Shown here: positions 24,912-31,977 of the stretch, in pieces
Position numbering within the stretch: the first letter of the stretch is position 1
Layout of the letters: each line of letters starts with the position of its first letter
DNA from: Actinomycetota bacterium
GTDB taxonomy: Bacteria; Actinomycetota; Actinomycetes; Streptosporangiales; Streptosporangiaceae
Assembly (NCBI GenBank): GCA_003164955.1
Contig: PLRW01000138.1
Coordinates: 1-32,831 of the forward strand
Reading direction: 5' to 3'
Length of the DNA: 32,831 nucleotides
Program-made: the position numbers and the translations under genes
The notes under the pieces: generated by a model
Databases searched by the model: none
Told to the model about the DNA's origin: nothing
What the model saw: the letters and a program-made list of their open reading frames with translations, nothing else

Positions 24912-24927
24912 TGTGACCTGAATCACA
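24912..24927. promoter_or_regulatory. perfect Crp-type palindrome before whiB1
   Basis: TGTGACCTGAATCACA is an exact match to TGTGA-N6-TCACA. It is nested in a longer imperfect dyad: CGGCATT at 24901-24907 and AATGCCG at 24931-24937 form outer arms. It lies about 322 bp before the whiB1 start and 52 bp after the lipid-kinase stop. The outer arms would also allow an RNA hairpin without a T-run. Confidence 0.7.
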
Positions 24928-24978
24928 ATTAATGCCGGATCGGGTAGTTTGCAGTCGGCAACATCCTCGGGCCGGGAA

Positions 24979-25935
24979 TTACGCTATGACCCGTAGCGCC
25001 TCCGGTGCCGAGCGGAATGTGACCGATTCCGCATCGCCAACGTACTCGCCGTCCACCTGAAGCGCCGCTGGGCGTCGCGCCCGCACGGTGAGTTCCGGCT
25101 CGTCGTGCAGGTTCAGCACGTACTTCCCCATCGGTGGCCGGCCGTGGCCCTGCAACATCTGGCGCATTGCGTTCAGGGTGGAAAATGTCCGTAGCCGCCG
25201 CAGCGCAAAGACGTCCAGGCCGGTGTCGAACGAGGCGTTCGGGGTCGGGTTCACCGGATGACGGCCGATATAGCTCCAGGGTGCGGCGTTGGAGATGAGC
25301 GCCATGCCCAGGCCCGGCGCGGCGATCCCGCTGGGCGTCTGCAGGGCCAGGCCCGGCTCACGGCGGTCGGTGCGCAGGTAATACTCACGCAGCGCCATCC
25401 ACATGTACAGGCTGGACGACGCGCGCCGGCCCCGGGCCCGCTGTTCTTCCACCGCGCGCACCACTTCCGCGTCCCAGCCCAGCCCGGCGTTGAACGTGAA
25501 GTAGCGGTCCCCGGCCAGGCCCAGCCCGATCGTCCGGGTGCTCCCGGTGGCGAGGCGCGCGCCGATCACCTTGACCGCCTCGACCGGATCGGCCGGGATC
25601 CCCAGGTCACGCGTGAAGACGTTGGCGTTCCCGCCCGGGATCGCGCCGATGGCGGGCAGTCGCCTGGCGGCGGCCGGATGACCGGCCCCGATGGGGGCCT
25701 TCTCCATCAGGCCGTTCACGACCTCGTTAATCGTCCCGTCCCCGCTGAGCGCCAGCAGCGCGTCCCGGCCCTCGGCGGCGGCCGCCGAGGCGATGTCGCG
25801 TGCGTGGCCCCGGTACCGTGTTTCGACGGTCTCCAGTTCCACCTCGGCGGCCAGCGAGCGGACGATAAAATCCAGGACGGGCTTGGTCGTCGAGGTCGCC
25901 CGGGGGTTCACGATCAGCAGCGCGCGCACGCGCAT
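24979..25935 (-). CDS. diacylglycerol/lipid kinase family protein
   Basis: This 318-residue soluble kinase of the DagK_cat/LCB5 family phosphorylates diacylglycerol or a related lipid. The nucleotide-binding loop SGDGTINEVVNGL (about residues 64-76) and the GGNANVFTRDLGIP segment (about 101-114) are canonical. A C-terminal beta-rich domain ends with VDGEYVG, also typical. The ATG start lies only 30 bp from the divergent membrane-protein start, so both promoters must be compact or overlapping. Which lipid is used cannot be read from sequence; other family members include phosphatidylinositol-mannoside and glycerolipid kinases. Confidence 0.9.
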   Translation of the reverse strand: MRVRALLIVNPRATSTTKPVLDFIVRSLAAEVELETVETRYRGHARDIASAAAAEGRDALLALSGDGTINEVVNGLMEKAPIGAGHPAAARRLPAIGAIPGGNANVFTRDLGIPADPVEAVKVIGARLATGSTRTIGLGLAGDRYFTFNAGLGWDAEVVRAVEEQRARGRRASSSLYMWMALREYYLRTDRREPGLALQTPSGIAAPGLGMALISNAAPWSYIGRHPVNPTPNASFDTGLDVFALRRLRTFSTLNAMRQMLQGHGRPPMGKYVLNLHDEPELTVRARRPAALQVDGEYVGDAESVTFRSAPEALRVIA

Positions 25936-25965
25936 AGGCTAACCCTGGGCAGAAAGGTGTAATAC

Positions 25966-26538
25966 ATGCGACCACGTCCGTCGGCGCTCCTGCTGGCCGC
26001 GGCGGCTCAGGGTATCGAGGCGGCCACGCTCCTCGTCGCCGCGGTGCTCACGGCCGCGGACACCGCCGCGGGCCGCTCCTACCAGCGCAGCAGCGGGATC
26101 GCGCTCACCATCATCGCGTTCGGTGCGGTGATCGTCGTCGCGCTGATCGCGGTCGGCATCTATCGCGCCCGGCGGTGGAGCCGCACGCCCGCGCTGCTCA
26201 CCCAGCTCTTCGTCGGGACCACCGGCGTCTACCTGCTGGATGGGCACCGGCTCGACCTGGGACTGCTCACGCTGCTGGTGGCGCTGGCCGGTTTCGCCGG
26301 TCTGCTGGTCCCGCCCAGCTGGCGTGCTCTCGCCATCGACCCCGCGCGCCCTCCGGGCCCCGCGGACCCTTCCAGCCCCGGGGCCTCACCGAGCTCTGCG
26401 GCCCCATCAGCCCCCGAGGCCCCAGCCGGCAGGCCGGCGCGTTCCGCTGCCATCATGCGCCCCGCTACGCCGGCGGTCCCGCCCCCGGCCCGGGCCGCCC
26501 GCCCGTCCGGCAAGAAAGCCTCGTCCCGCCGCCGCTGA
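25966..26538 (+). CDS. integral membrane protein with Pro/Ala-rich tail
   Basis: This 190-residue protein has four hydrophobic segments in the first about 115 residues (LLLAAAAQGIEAATLLVAAVL, IALTIIAFGAVIVVALIAVG, LLTQLFVGTTGVYLL, LLTLLVALAGFAGLLV), followed by about 75 residues of Pro/Ala/Ser/Arg-rich, presumably disordered and cytoplasmic sequence ending in KKASSRRR. I do not recognise a named family. A ribosome-binding site (GAAAGGTG) lies before the ATG. It is divergent from the lipid kinase and convergent with the sigma factor; a hairpin and TTTT follow it. Confidence 0.78.
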   Translation: MRPRPSALLLAAAAQGIEAATLLVAAVLTAADTAAGRSYQRSSGIALTIIAFGAVIVVALIAVGIYRARRWSRTPALLTQLFVGTTGVYLLDGHRLDLGLLTLLVALAGFAGLLVPPSWRALAIDPARPPGPADPSSPGASPSSAAPSAPEAPAGRPARSAAIMRPATPAVPPPARAARPSGKKASSRRR

Positions 26539-26612
26539 GGCTCCTGCCACCGCGCTGAGCCTGCCGCCCGCGGTGGCGCCCCGGCCGCCGTCGCAGCCTC
26601 GAAGGCTTTGTG

Positions 26613-26665
26613 CACGTAAAGGCGCCATCGCGTGTCGCCGGCTACACGTAAAGGCGCCATCGCGT
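26613..26665. repeat. 21-bp direct repeat, 32-bp period
   Basis: CACGTAAAGGCGCC followed by ATCGCGT occurs at 26613-26633 and again, identically, at 26645-26665. The GGCGCC core recurs in the terminator-like hairpin at 26705-26729. It lies in the gap between the convergent membrane-protein and sigma-factor genes. Confidence 0.8.
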
Positions 26666-26704
26666 ACATGCGCCGCTCGTTCCAGCGCCCGTTGGGCGCG
26701 CCCC

Positions 26705-26732
26705 AGGCGCCGCCAAGCCGGAGGCGCCTTTT
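26705..26732 (+). terminator. hairpin plus T-run after the membrane-protein gene
   Basis: AGGCGCC (26705-26711) and GGCGCCT (26723-26729) are inverted repeats and are followed by further T residues on the plus strand. This is a short intrinsic-terminator-like signal that reaches into the stop codon of the convergent sigma-factor gene. Confidence 0.55.
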
Positions 26733-27600
26733 AGTCGTCGGTGGTCAGGCCGTCGCGGAGCTGGGTGAGCGTGCGGGCCAGCAGGCGGGAGACGTGCATC
26801 TGGGAGATGCCCAGCTCGGCGGCGATCTGGGACTGGGTCAGGTTGCCGAAGAACCGGAGCAGCAGGATCTTCTTCTCCCGCGGCGGCAGCCGCTCGAGCA
26901 GCGGCTTGAGCGATTCCCGGTATTCGACGCCCTCGAGCGCCTCGTCCACGATGCCGAGCGAATCGGACACGGCGGGCGCGTCCTCGTCCCCGGAGTCGGG
27001 CGCGTCGAGCGAGACCGTGGAGTAGGCGTTGGCCGACTCCAGGCCCTCCAGCACGTCTTCCTCGCTCATCTGCAGGTGGGCCGCGAGCTCGCTGACGGTG
27101 GGCGCGCGGCCCTCGCGCTGGGCGAGTTCCCCGACGGCCTTGGTCAGCGAGAGCTTGAGCTCCTGCAGCCGCCGCGGCACGCGGACGGCCCAGCCCTTGT
27201 CGCGGAAGTGCCGCTTGATCTCGCCCACGATGGTGGGCGTCGCGTAGGTGGAGAACTCGACGCCGCGCTCGAGGTCGAACCGGTCGATCGACTTGATCAG
27301 GCCGATGGTGGCGACCTGGGTCAGGTCGTCCAGCCACTCGCCCCGGTTACGGAACCGCCGCGCCAGGTACTCGACCAGCGGCAGGTGCAACTCGACCAGC
27401 GTGCCACGGATCTGTTCCCGCTCCGGGCTTCCCTCGGGCAGCGAGGAGAGCCGCCCGAACAGTTCCCTCGCCCGCGCGCGGTCGGGTACGGCGCGGTCGT
27501 CCCGGGTGACGGTGGCGAGGGTGTCTTCGGCCGGGCGGGCCTCGTACTCCTCGGTCACCCGGGCGTCGTTTTCGGTCACCCGGACCTCGAAGTCCCCCAT
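26731..27600 (-). CDS. SigB/SigF-family RNA polymerase sigma factor
   Basis: This 289-residue sigma factor has region 2 (LVEYLARRFRNRGEWLDDLTQVATIGLIKSIDRFD and FSTYATPTIVGEIKRHFRD), region 3 (LTKAVGELAQREGRAPTVSELAAHL) and region 4 (LPPREKKILLLRFFGNLTQSQIA, then LGISQMHVSRLLARTL). These match the SigF group of general stress or sporulation sigma factors controlled by partner switching. The N-terminus is a roughly 30-residue acidic leader. The gene starts with an ATG that shares one base with the stop of the anti-sigma gene, so the pair is co-translated. No anti-anti-sigma gene is in the window. Confidence 0.93.
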   Translation of the reverse strand: MGDFEVRVTENDARVTEEYEARPAEDTLATVTRDDRAVPDRARARELFGRLSSLPEGSPEREQIRGTLVELHLPLVEYLARRFRNRGEWLDDLTQVATIGLIKSIDRFDLERGVEFSTYATPTIVGEIKRHFRDKGWAVRVPRRLQELKLSLTKAVGELAQREGRAPTVSELAAHLQMSEEDVLEGLESANAYSTVSLDAPDSGDEDAPAVSDSLGIVDEALEGVEYRESLKPLLERLPPREKKILLLRFFGNLTQSQIAAELGISQMHVSRLLARTLTQLRDGLTTDD

Positions 27601-28073
27601 CAGGTCCCCGACACCCCGCGGTGCTTCCGCAACACGATGGCCACCCGGTCATCCGGCTCCAGCCGGGAGTCGACGTCGCCGGCCAGGGCGGACAGGACGG
27701 TCCAGGCGAACGTGTCGCGGGCCGGCGTGCACGGCTGCGCCGCCACCACCGAGACGGTGATCGTCATCAGGTCGGTGCTGAGCTCGAAGTCGCATTCCAG
27801 GTTGGTGCCCGGGATGGCCTGGCTGAGCAGCATCGCGCAGGCCTCGTCGACCGCGATGCGCAGGTCCTCGATCTCGTCGAGGGTGAAGTCAAGCCGGGCG
27901 GCCAGCCCGGCGGTCGCGGTACGCAGCACCGACAGGTAGGCGCCCTCGGCCGGCAGGCACACCCGCACGCGGTCGCGGGCCTCGCGGTCGCGCACCTCAA
28001 GATCAGGCGCAACCGCACCCGGGCCCGGCGTGGCGCCGCGGGCGGTCTGCCTGGCTGCGGTCTCTTCGGTCAC
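27600..28073 (-). CDS. ATP-binding anti-sigma factor (RsbW-like)
   Basis: This 157-residue GHKL/HATPase-fold protein would bind and inhibit the sigma factor that follows. The N-box region LRIAVDEACAMLLSQ is clear. The usual Asn that coordinates Mg after the EAC segment is not at the expected position (ACAMLLSQ), so kinase activity may be reduced or absent; this is a reading of the motif, not a test. The GTG start has a strong GAAGGAG five bases upstream; a longer frame is discarded. A roughly 30-residue variable leader precedes the domain. Confidence 0.85.
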   Translation of the reverse strand: MTEETAARQTARGATPGPGAVAPDLEVRDREARDRVRVCLPAEGAYLSVLRTATAGLAARLDFTLDEIEDLRIAVDEACAMLLSQAIPGTNLECDFELSTDLMTITVSVVAAQPCTPARDTFAWTVLSALAGDVDSRLEPDDRVAIVLRKHRGVSGT

Positions 28074-28432
28074 GTCTCTCCTTCGGGCCGGCTGGTCGGG
28101 CCGGCCGATTGCATGCAACCTATCGTCTACGCCTGGCTGATTCCGGCGTGCCGCGCAGCGCAGATCACATGATCTCACGCGCACGGGCCGGAACAGGGGC
28201 AACGTTGCCCCGCGGGCAGCCGGGCACCAGCGCCCAAAACTGGCACCGCCGTCTGGTACGGCAAACCGGGATGGGGTCAGGTTAGCGGCCGACCGGTGCT
28301 GCTCGCCCCGGTCCGGACCGGGGGTTACCTCCGAAAATACCCCGGATTACGGCCCCCGGAAATACCACGAGGGGCCGCGACATGGTCGCGGCCCCTCGTA
28401 CGGTGCGTCGGTGATGTGACTGCCGGGCGGTC
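28074..28432. other. 359-bp spacer upstream of the anti-sigma gene, with sodN terminator
   Basis: This noncoding region contains two palindromes, TTGCATGCAA (28109-28118) and AGATCACATGATCT (28162-28175, six-base arms), and, near its far end, the sodN terminator (28367-28399). The palindromes lie upstream of the anti-sigma/sigma pair on the minus strand and are candidate operators. I found no clear SigF-type GTTT/GGGTAT promoter. Confidence 0.5.
28367..28399 (-). terminator. 15-bp perfect stem terminator after sodN
   Basis: ACGAGGGGCCGCGAC (28367-28381) and its exact complement GTCGCGGCCCCTCGT (28385-28399) form a stem with a three-base loop. It lies 34 bp beyond the sodN stop. A strict T-run is lacking. 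Confidence 0.75.
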
Positions 28433-28840
28433 TCAGCCCTGCTTGGTCTCCCAGAAGATCTTGTTGATCTCGTCGATCTTCGCCAGCAGCTGGTCGGCGA
28501 CGGCCGGGTCCGCGCTGCCCTTGGTGCCACTCGCGCCCGCCAGCTTCGTCGCCTCGTTGAACAGCGTGTGCAGCTGGGGGTACTTCTCAAAGTGCGGCGG
28601 CTTGAAGTAGTCGGTCCACAGCACCCACAGGTGGTGCTTGACCAGCTCGGAACGCTGCTCCTTGATGATCAGCGCCCGGGCGCGGAACTCGGGGTTCGTG
28701 TTCTGCTGGTACTTCTCGTCGATCGCCTTGACGGACTCGGCCTCAATCCGGGCCTGAGCAGGGTCGTAGATGCCGCACGGCAGGTCGCAGTGCGCATAGG
28801 CGACGGCCTTTGGTTCGAGCAGGCGTGCGAGCAGCCTCAT
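28433..28840 (-). CDS. sodN: nickel-dependent superoxide dismutase
   Basis: This 135-residue precursor carries the nickel hook HCDLPCG at residues 17-23. Removal of the first 16 residues exposes His17 as the N-terminal ligand, followed by the two cysteines at 18 and 22. The remaining sequence (YQQNTNPEFRARALIIKEQR, then HHLWVLWTDYF) is typical of the four-helix Ni-SOD. The enzyme dismutates superoxide in the cytoplasm. It is divergent from sodX, which encodes the peptidase that makes the cut, and is followed by a strong hairpin. Nickel-responsive Nur control is known in Streptomyces; no clear Nur box was seen. Confidence 0.96.
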   Translation of the reverse strand: MRLLARLLEPKAVAYAHCDLPCGIYDPAQARIEAESVKAIDEKYQQNTNPEFRARALIIKEQRSELVKHHLWVLWTDYFKPPHFEKYPQLHTLFNEATKLAGASGTKGSADPAVADQLLAKIDEINKIFWETKQG

Positions 28841-28934
28841 CGATCCACCTTCCGTAGTGTCTGATCAAGCGTCTGATCACAAATATCAGCATCGACACTA
28901 CCCCGCTTGCCTCAGCCAACACCGGAGGGCCTCC
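28841..28934. promoter_or_regulatory. divergent sodN/sodX control region with nested repeats
   Basis: GTCTGATCA is repeated at 28859-28867 and 28871-28879 with 12-bp spacing. The repeats lie inside an inverted pair TAGTGTC (28855-28861) and GACACTA (28894-28900). Each TGATCA is itself palindromic. The arrangement sits just before the sodN ribosome-binding site (GGAAGGTGG), so regulator binding could control sodN and possibly sodX. Confidence 0.5.
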
Positions 28935-29258
28935 GTGCAGTCGCCGCTCTTGCGGATCGCCGTGGCCGAGCATTCGATGGAGCCCGTGCTGTGGCCGGGC
29001 GACTGGCTGCTCGTCCGCCGGACCCGGCGGATCCGCCCGGGCCAGATCGTGCTGGCCCGGCACCCGGGTCGCCCGGGGATGCTGATCGTGAAACGCGCGG
29101 CGCGCCGCGAGGCCGGCGGCTGGTGGCTCGAATCGGCCAACCCGGCGGCCGGGGCCGTGGACAGCGCGCGGTTCGGTGCGGTGCCGGACGCGCTGATCGA
29201 GGGCCGCGTCCTGCTGCGCTACTGGCCGCTGCGCCCGGGTCCCCGGGCGCCCCGCTGA
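28935..29258 (+). CDS. sodX: Ni-SOD maturation protease (S26 signal-peptidase-like)
   Basis: This 107-residue serine-lysine peptidase removes the leader of SodN. The catalytic Ser is S14 in AEHSMEPVL and the general base is K53 in LIVKRAA; both match S26 signal-peptidase folds without the membrane anchor. The GTG start follows GGAGGG at a normal distance; the frame open upstream belongs to the sodN promoter region. Paired with sodN in a divergent arrangement, as is common in actinobacteria. Ends before a strong bidirectional hairpin. Confidence 0.92.
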   Translation: MQSPLLRIAVAEHSMEPVLWPGDWLLVRRTRRIRPGQIVLARHPGRPGMLIVKRAARREAGGWWLESANPAAGAVDSARFGAVPDALIEGRVLLRYWPLRPGPRAPR

Positions 29259-29330
29259 CCGGCCGGGTACTGCTTAACGGACCTGGGTACGCGTCGTCCG
29301 CGGGTGCGCGGCGGTGCCGCCCCGGAAGCG

Positions 29331-29363
29331 CGGAGGGCCCCATCCATAGGATGGGGCCCTCCG
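29331..29363. terminator. 15-bp perfect hairpin between sodX and the APC permease
   Basis: CGGAGGGCCCCATCC and GGATGGGGCCCTCCG pair fully around an ATA loop, and GTTT follows on the plus strand. Convergent sodX and permease genes lie on either side, so it may terminate both. Confidence 0.8.
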
Positions 29364-29383
29364 GTTTGATGGAGCAGTAAGGG

Positions 29384-31057
29384 TCAGTGGACCCGCGGGT
29401 CCGGCCCGGCGCCCACTGCGGCCTGCTTGTTGACCAGGTTCAGCATCTCCTCCCGGGACAGCCGCACGCGCTGCGCCCAGAAGTAGATGATCATGCTGAA
29501 CACGAAGACGACCAGGATGTCCCACCAGAACGGGATGTGACCGGTGTTGACCGGAGCCGCCACGGCCCCGCCGGAGAACTGGCCCTGCCAGGAGATGATG
29601 CCCATGCCGATCAGGTAGACCGGCAGCCAGGTGGCGGACTTCCAGTCCAGCGGCGGCCGCTGCGGGTCCATCGCCATGAAGATGCCGATGATCACGTAAC
29701 CGATGACGACGCAGACGCCGAGCTTCCAGATCACCTCCAGGCCTGACCAGTAGATGAGCATGTTGGCCAGGAAGAACGCCAGCGGCGCGATGACCACGGC
29801 CCCCGGCATCCGGTACGGCCGGTCGGCCTCGGGCACCTGCCCGCGGAAGGCGCCCAGCGCCAGCGGCGCCCCCGCGTACATCAGCACGCTCGCGGAGGTC
29901 ACCAGGCCGACCAGGGAGTGCCAGCTCGGGAACGGCAGCAGGAACAGCAGGCCGGCCAGGAACGCGACGATCAGGCTGACCCACGGGATGCCGTTCTTGT
30001 CCACCTTCTGGAAGGGCTGCGGGAAGTACCGGTTACGGGCCAGGCCGTAGCCCACGCGCGAGGTCGACGTCTCGTACATCAGGCCGGTGCCGAACGGGGA
30101 GACGAAGGCGTCGATCCGCAGGAAGACGGCCAGTGTGCCCAGCCCGACCAGGCCCGCCAGGCCGGCGAACGGCCCGATGGCGACGGGGCTGGTGGCCGGG
30201 ATGCCCGCCCAGCCCTTGGGCCCGCTGATCAGGCTGTGCGGGATCGCGCCGATGAATACCAGCTGCAGCAGGAAGTAGATGAGGATGCCGATACCGGTGG
30301 CGGTGAGGATGGCCAGCGGGAGGTTCTTCTGCGGGTTCTTGATCTCGCCCGCGAGCTGGTCGGCCTGCTCGAAGCCGAGGTAGGCGAAGACGATGCCCGC
30401 CGACGGGATGGCCGCGAACAGGGCCTTGATCCCGTACGGCATGAAGCCGCCGCCCGCGCCGAGGTTGTTGGCGTGGAACTTGAACGCCAGGATGATGATC
30501 GTGATGACCGGGATGGCGACCTTCCACCAGGTGATGCCCGCGTTGACCTTCGAGAACAGGCGCATGGCCAGGAAGTTCAGCGCGGTGAAGGCGGCCAGCA
30601 GCACGAGCGTCATCACGAAGCCGAGCGTGGTGACGTTCGACTTATTCGCGTTGTACAGGCCGTGCCAGTAGTAGGAGCCGTACTGCATGACCGCGAAGCA
30701 TTCGATCGGCGCGACCGTGACCGCCTGCAGCCAGGAGAAGAAGCCGAACGAGATGCCCGCGGCGCCGCCGAACGCGAAGTGCGGGAACCGGGCGGTCCCG
30801 CCGGACACCGGGTACATGCCGCCCAGCTCGGCGTGGACGAGCGCGAGGATGACGACGATGACACCGGCGATGACCCAGCCCAGCAGGGCCGCGGTGCCCG
30901 CCGCCTGGGCGGCCAGGAACGCGCCGAAGAGCCAGCCGGAGCCGATGATCGACGTTTCGGACGCCCAGGTGGCGCCGATGAAGCCCATCTCCCGTTTCAG
31001 GCCCACATCGGTGGGCTGAGTCGCCGGGGCTCCGACGGCTTCTGTGTTACTAGCCAT
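29384..31057 (-). CDS. APC-superfamily amino acid/polyamine permease
   Basis: This 557-residue membrane transporter has about 12-14 hydrophobic segments. TWASETSIIGSGWLFGAFLAAQ is the family substrate-binding first helix with the GSG break, and GMYPVSGGTARFPHFAFGG and FAYLGFEQADQLAGEIKNPQKNLPLAIL are classic APC signatures. The C-terminal tail is short. The ATG at 31057 has an AAGGGATC ribosome-binding site; the longer frame is a poor match to the family. A substrate cannot be named. The upstream region contains a perfect GGTCATGACC palindrome that may be an operator. Confidence 0.92.
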   Translation of the reverse strand: MASNTEAVGAPATQPTDVGLKREMGFIGATWASETSIIGSGWLFGAFLAAQAAGTAALLGWVIAGVIVVILALVHAELGGMYPVSGGTARFPHFAFGGAAGISFGFFSWLQAVTVAPIECFAVMQYGSYYWHGLYNANKSNVTTLGFVMTLVLLAAFTALNFLAMRLFSKVNAGITWWKVAIPVITIIILAFKFHANNLGAGGGFMPYGIKALFAAIPSAGIVFAYLGFEQADQLAGEIKNPQKNLPLAILTATGIGILIYFLLQLVFIGAIPHSLISGPKGWAGIPATSPVAIGPFAGLAGLVGLGTLAVFLRIDAFVSPFGTGLMYETSTSRVGYGLARNRYFPQPFQKVDKNGIPWVSLIVAFLAGLLFLLPFPSWHSLVGLVTSASVLMYAGAPLALGAFRGQVPEADRPYRMPGAVVIAPLAFFLANMLIYWSGLEVIWKLGVCVVIGYVIIGIFMAMDPQRPPLDWKSATWLPVYLIGMGIISWQGQFSGGAVAAPVNTGHIPFWWDILVVFVFSMIIYFWAQRVRLSREEMLNLVNKQAAVGAGPDPRVH

Positions 31058-31383
31058 GCTCGATCCCTTTTCCGATCGTGCCCCGCAGGGCTGGTGCCAC
31101 CCGCGTGTCGGATCGTCGCGTGGTGCAGGTGAGCGTTGAGTATGCGCTAAGTGAGAACATCGTAGAGATACGGTCATGACCTGAGAAGCGGCCACCGGCG
31201 TCGTTTTGATAACGCATGTCACAAACTCGCACCCCCCTCGACGCTCCGTGTCCCTCCGTTCCCCGGCACCATCGTTGGGTGCCAGTAAGGAATTACCCAT
31301 TAGGTATTACGTACCGGTTTCTGGCGCATTTCAAGGGTGTCGCGGGCGGAATATGCCAGGAAAGGAGGACATCTAGCCTGGTG
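31058..31383. other. 326-bp upstream region of the APC permease
   Basis: Noncoding, moderately AT-rich stretch between the CGNR-protein stop and the permease. It contains the palindrome GGTCATGACC (31172-31181). A TACGAT (minus strand, about 31159-31164) could be a -10 element with the palindrome in the spacer, but the -35 box would be weak. A half Crp-like TGTGACATGCG lies near 31208-31218. No RNA gene is apparent. Confidence 0.45.
31172..31181. promoter_or_regulatory. 10-bp perfect palindrome before the permease
   Basis: GGTCATGACC is a perfect dyad about 120 bp before the permease start. Its position next to a possible -10 element suggests an operator; the regulator is unknown. Confidence 0.35.
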
Positions 31384-31977
31384 TTAGCCCTGGGCGGGCT
31401 GTTCGGTCCCGGCCGGCGGCGGGCCTGCGCCGGCCGGGGTGTCACGTTGCCGGGCGCGGAAGGCGGTCACGTTGGCCCGGTTCATGCAGCGTTCGGAGCA
31501 GTAACGCCGCGATCGGTTGGCGCTCGTGTCGATGAAGACGCCCTGGCACGGGGCGGCCTGGCACACGCCGAACCGCTCGATGCCCAGCTCGGTGACGCGG
31601 ACGGCGAGCCCCATCGCGGCGCCGGCCGCGTACTTGTCCGCGACGGTGCCGCTGTCGGTGAAGTGGATGTGCCAGGGCTGGCCGTCGTGCCCGGACAGCT
31701 GCGGGTGCACGGGGTGCCGGATGAGCAGCGAGTTCAGCCGCGCGGCCACGTCCTCGCCGTTTCCCGCGGCGCAGGCGGCGAAGATCTTCCGGAACTCGGT
31801 CCGGAGCCCGCGCAGCGCGTCCAGGTCGCGCCGGGATGCGCCGCGGCTGAGATGCTCGCGGTCCGCGATCAGCGCGCGCAGGCCGTCCATGGTCGTCAGC
31901 CGGTCGCTGGTGTCCTCGCTGTAGGAGGCCGTGTTGACCAGCCTGACGGCGAGTTCCGCGTATGTGGTGAGGTCCAC
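31384..31977 (-). CDS. CGNR zinc-finger protein
   Basis: This 197-residue protein has the N-terminal ABATE-type helical domain (LRALIADREHL, then LRGLRTEFRKIFAACAAG) and a C-terminal zinc finger with C139, C144, C160 and C164 in RFGVCQAAPCQ and RYCSERCMNRANV. The last motif reads CMNR instead of the eponymous CGNR, a tolerated variant. The family is thought to be a stress-related transcription regulator in actinobacteria. The tail is Pro/Gly-rich. The GTG start has GGGAG six bases upstream. The gene is divergent from the malic enzyme gene. Confidence 0.9.
   Translation of the reverse strand: MDLTTYAELAVRLVNTASYSEDTSDRLTTMDGLRALIADREHLSRGASRRDLDALRGLRTEFRKIFAACAAGNGEDVAARLNSLLIRHPVHPQLSGHDGQPWHIHFTDSGTVADKYAAGAAMGLAVRVTELGIERFGVCQAAPCQGVFIDTSANRSRRYCSERCMNRANVTAFRARQRDTPAGAGPPPAGTEQPAQG

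Larger units (their letters stand above)
24599..24978. other. 380-bp leader/promoter region of whiB1
   Basis: This noncoding, comparatively AT-rich stretch lies between the lipid-kinase stop and whiB1. It contains a perfect Crp-type palindrome (24912-24927) and a one-mismatch copy (24669-24684). Read on the minus strand, a TGATAACT (about 24655-24662) downstream of the second site could serve as -10 region. No small gene or known RNA motif is seen. Confidence 0.6.

Noticed and set aside
28105..28146. SigR-like promoter before the anti-sigma gene
   Set aside because: GGAAT and GTT on the minus strand are separated by 20 rather than 18 bases, so the match is not convincing.
31236..31310. TAGGTATTAC shared with the HD-GYP upstream region (11235-11244)
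   Set aside because: A ten-base match is expected by chance in a window of this size.
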